A DNA stretch of 64,000 bases, from assembly GCA_041984235.1 (NCBI GenBank), contig JBHIYN010000003.1:314808-378807 (forward strand). Direction: 5' to 3'. Below the pieces are notes generated by a model that saw only the letters and a list, made by a program, of their open reading frames with translations, did not search any database and was not told the origin of the DNA. The DNA comes from JBHIYN01 sp041984235 (GTDB lineage: Bacteria > Pseudomonadota > Gammaproteobacteria > Ga0077536). This document shows, piece by piece, positions 63,628 through 64,000 of the stretch (positions are counted from its first letter, which is position 1; each line of letters starts with the position of its first letter). The translations under genes were made by a program, and so were the position numbers.

Positions 63628-64000
63628 CGCCGCAACGCGGCCAGGCCTGCACGGGGTCGCAGCCCCGTCAGGCTTCACCTGGGACCGACTGGCAAGGCGC
63701 GGCGCAAGCGAGGCGCGCAGTTGACATCAGTCAATGAGCACCGCAGCGCAAGCCGCAACGCCGCCAGGCCCTCCCGGAGTCGCAGTCCCGTCAGACTTCA
63801 CCTGGAACCGACTGGCAAGGCGCGGCGCAAGCGAGGCGCGCAGTTGACACGCCAGTCAATGAGCACCGCAGCGCGCACCGCAACGCCGCCAGGCCCTCAC
63901 CGGGTCGCAGCCCCGTCAGGCTTCACCTGGGACCGACTGGCAAGGCGCGGCGCAAGCGAGGCGCGCAGTTGACATCAGTCAATGAGCACCGCAGCGCACG
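63628..64000. repeat. Tandem non-coding repeat array, about 124-bp unit, at least three copies, cut by window edge
   Basis: Units begin with CGCAACGC(C/G)GCCAGG at 63631, 63754 and 63879 (periods 123 and 125). The units are nearly identical over most of their length, including CTTCACCTGG(G/A)ACCGACTGGC and AAGGCGCGGCGCAAGCGAGG. Each has a small hairpin around the GTCGCAG core (GGGG/CCCC in unit 1) and ends in the palindrome TTGAC-N4-GTCAA (N6 in unit 2). The 2-base length change breaks any shared reading frame, so it is not a repeated peptide. The array runs on beyond base 64000. Confidence 0.85.

Noticed and set aside
63721..63972. 83-residue frame across the repeat array
   Set aside because: The repeats change length by 2 bases, so the frame is not kept between copies; it is not a repeat protein.

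Overview
The window is high-G+C DNA (roughly two thirds or more in most genes) with tightly packed genes and gammaproteobacterial gene content: cbb3 oxidase, FNR with all four Fe-S cysteines, exosortase-linked exopolysaccharide (EPS) genes, Mla lipid transport and MoxR/Bat genes. The FixLJ pair, best known from rhizobia, sits next to the FNR gene. I would place it in a deep-branching, environmental gammaproteobacterium (Chromatiales-like), but no rRNA is present to prove this.

Region 1 (1-13.2 kb) is a micro-oxic respiration module. Divergent ccoI-ccoS and ompW-ccoNOQP-(small membrane protein)-ccoG-ccoH encode the high-affinity cbb3 oxidase and its assembly factors. A near-perfect FNR box lies between the two arms. 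Next to them, on the minus strand, come fixL-fixJ, then fnr, a degenerate single-domain receiver and a hemerythrin. A sequence closely resembling the FixJ target lies just upstream of fnr. The sequence therefore suggests a full cascade: heme O2 sensor FixL, then FixJ, then FNR, then oxidase.

Region 2 (13.2-18.4 kb) holds an ArnT-like glycosyltransferase, a KefB/C-type antiporter and an outer-membrane barrel, flanked on both sides by very AT-rich gaps.

Region 3 (18.4-49.6 kb) is a large exosortase-associated EPS locus. The minus-strand left arm holds a PrsT-like TPR lipoprotein, GDP-fucose synthesis (gmd, fcl), a WecA-like initiating transferase with an extra membrane domain, an exosortase fused to EpsI, three glycosyltransferases, a heparinase II/III-type protein, a bi-domain oxidoreductase, a Wzy-like polymerase and a CgeB-like transferase. 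The minus-strand right arm holds manC, a Wza-like exporter, an outer-membrane barrel, a Wzz-like protein, a tyrosine autokinase, an ExeA-like ATPase, wecB and a beta-helix protein. A flippase and an FkbM methyltransferase lie between them on the plus strand. From about 32.7 to 41.2 kb the G+C content drops to near 50%, marking the repeat-unit-specific core as probably acquired by transfer.

Region 4 (49.7-56.8 kb) is a moxR-DUF58-DUF4381-batA-batB/C-batD operon. Region 5 (56.9-60.6 kb) has a REC-PAS-GGDEF-EAL protein and a mocA/xdhC pair. Region 6 (60.8-63.6 kb) is mlaFEDC. The window ends in a tandem array of about 124-bp non-coding repeats that runs past the edge.

No tRNA, rRNA, CRISPR array or transposase was recognised.
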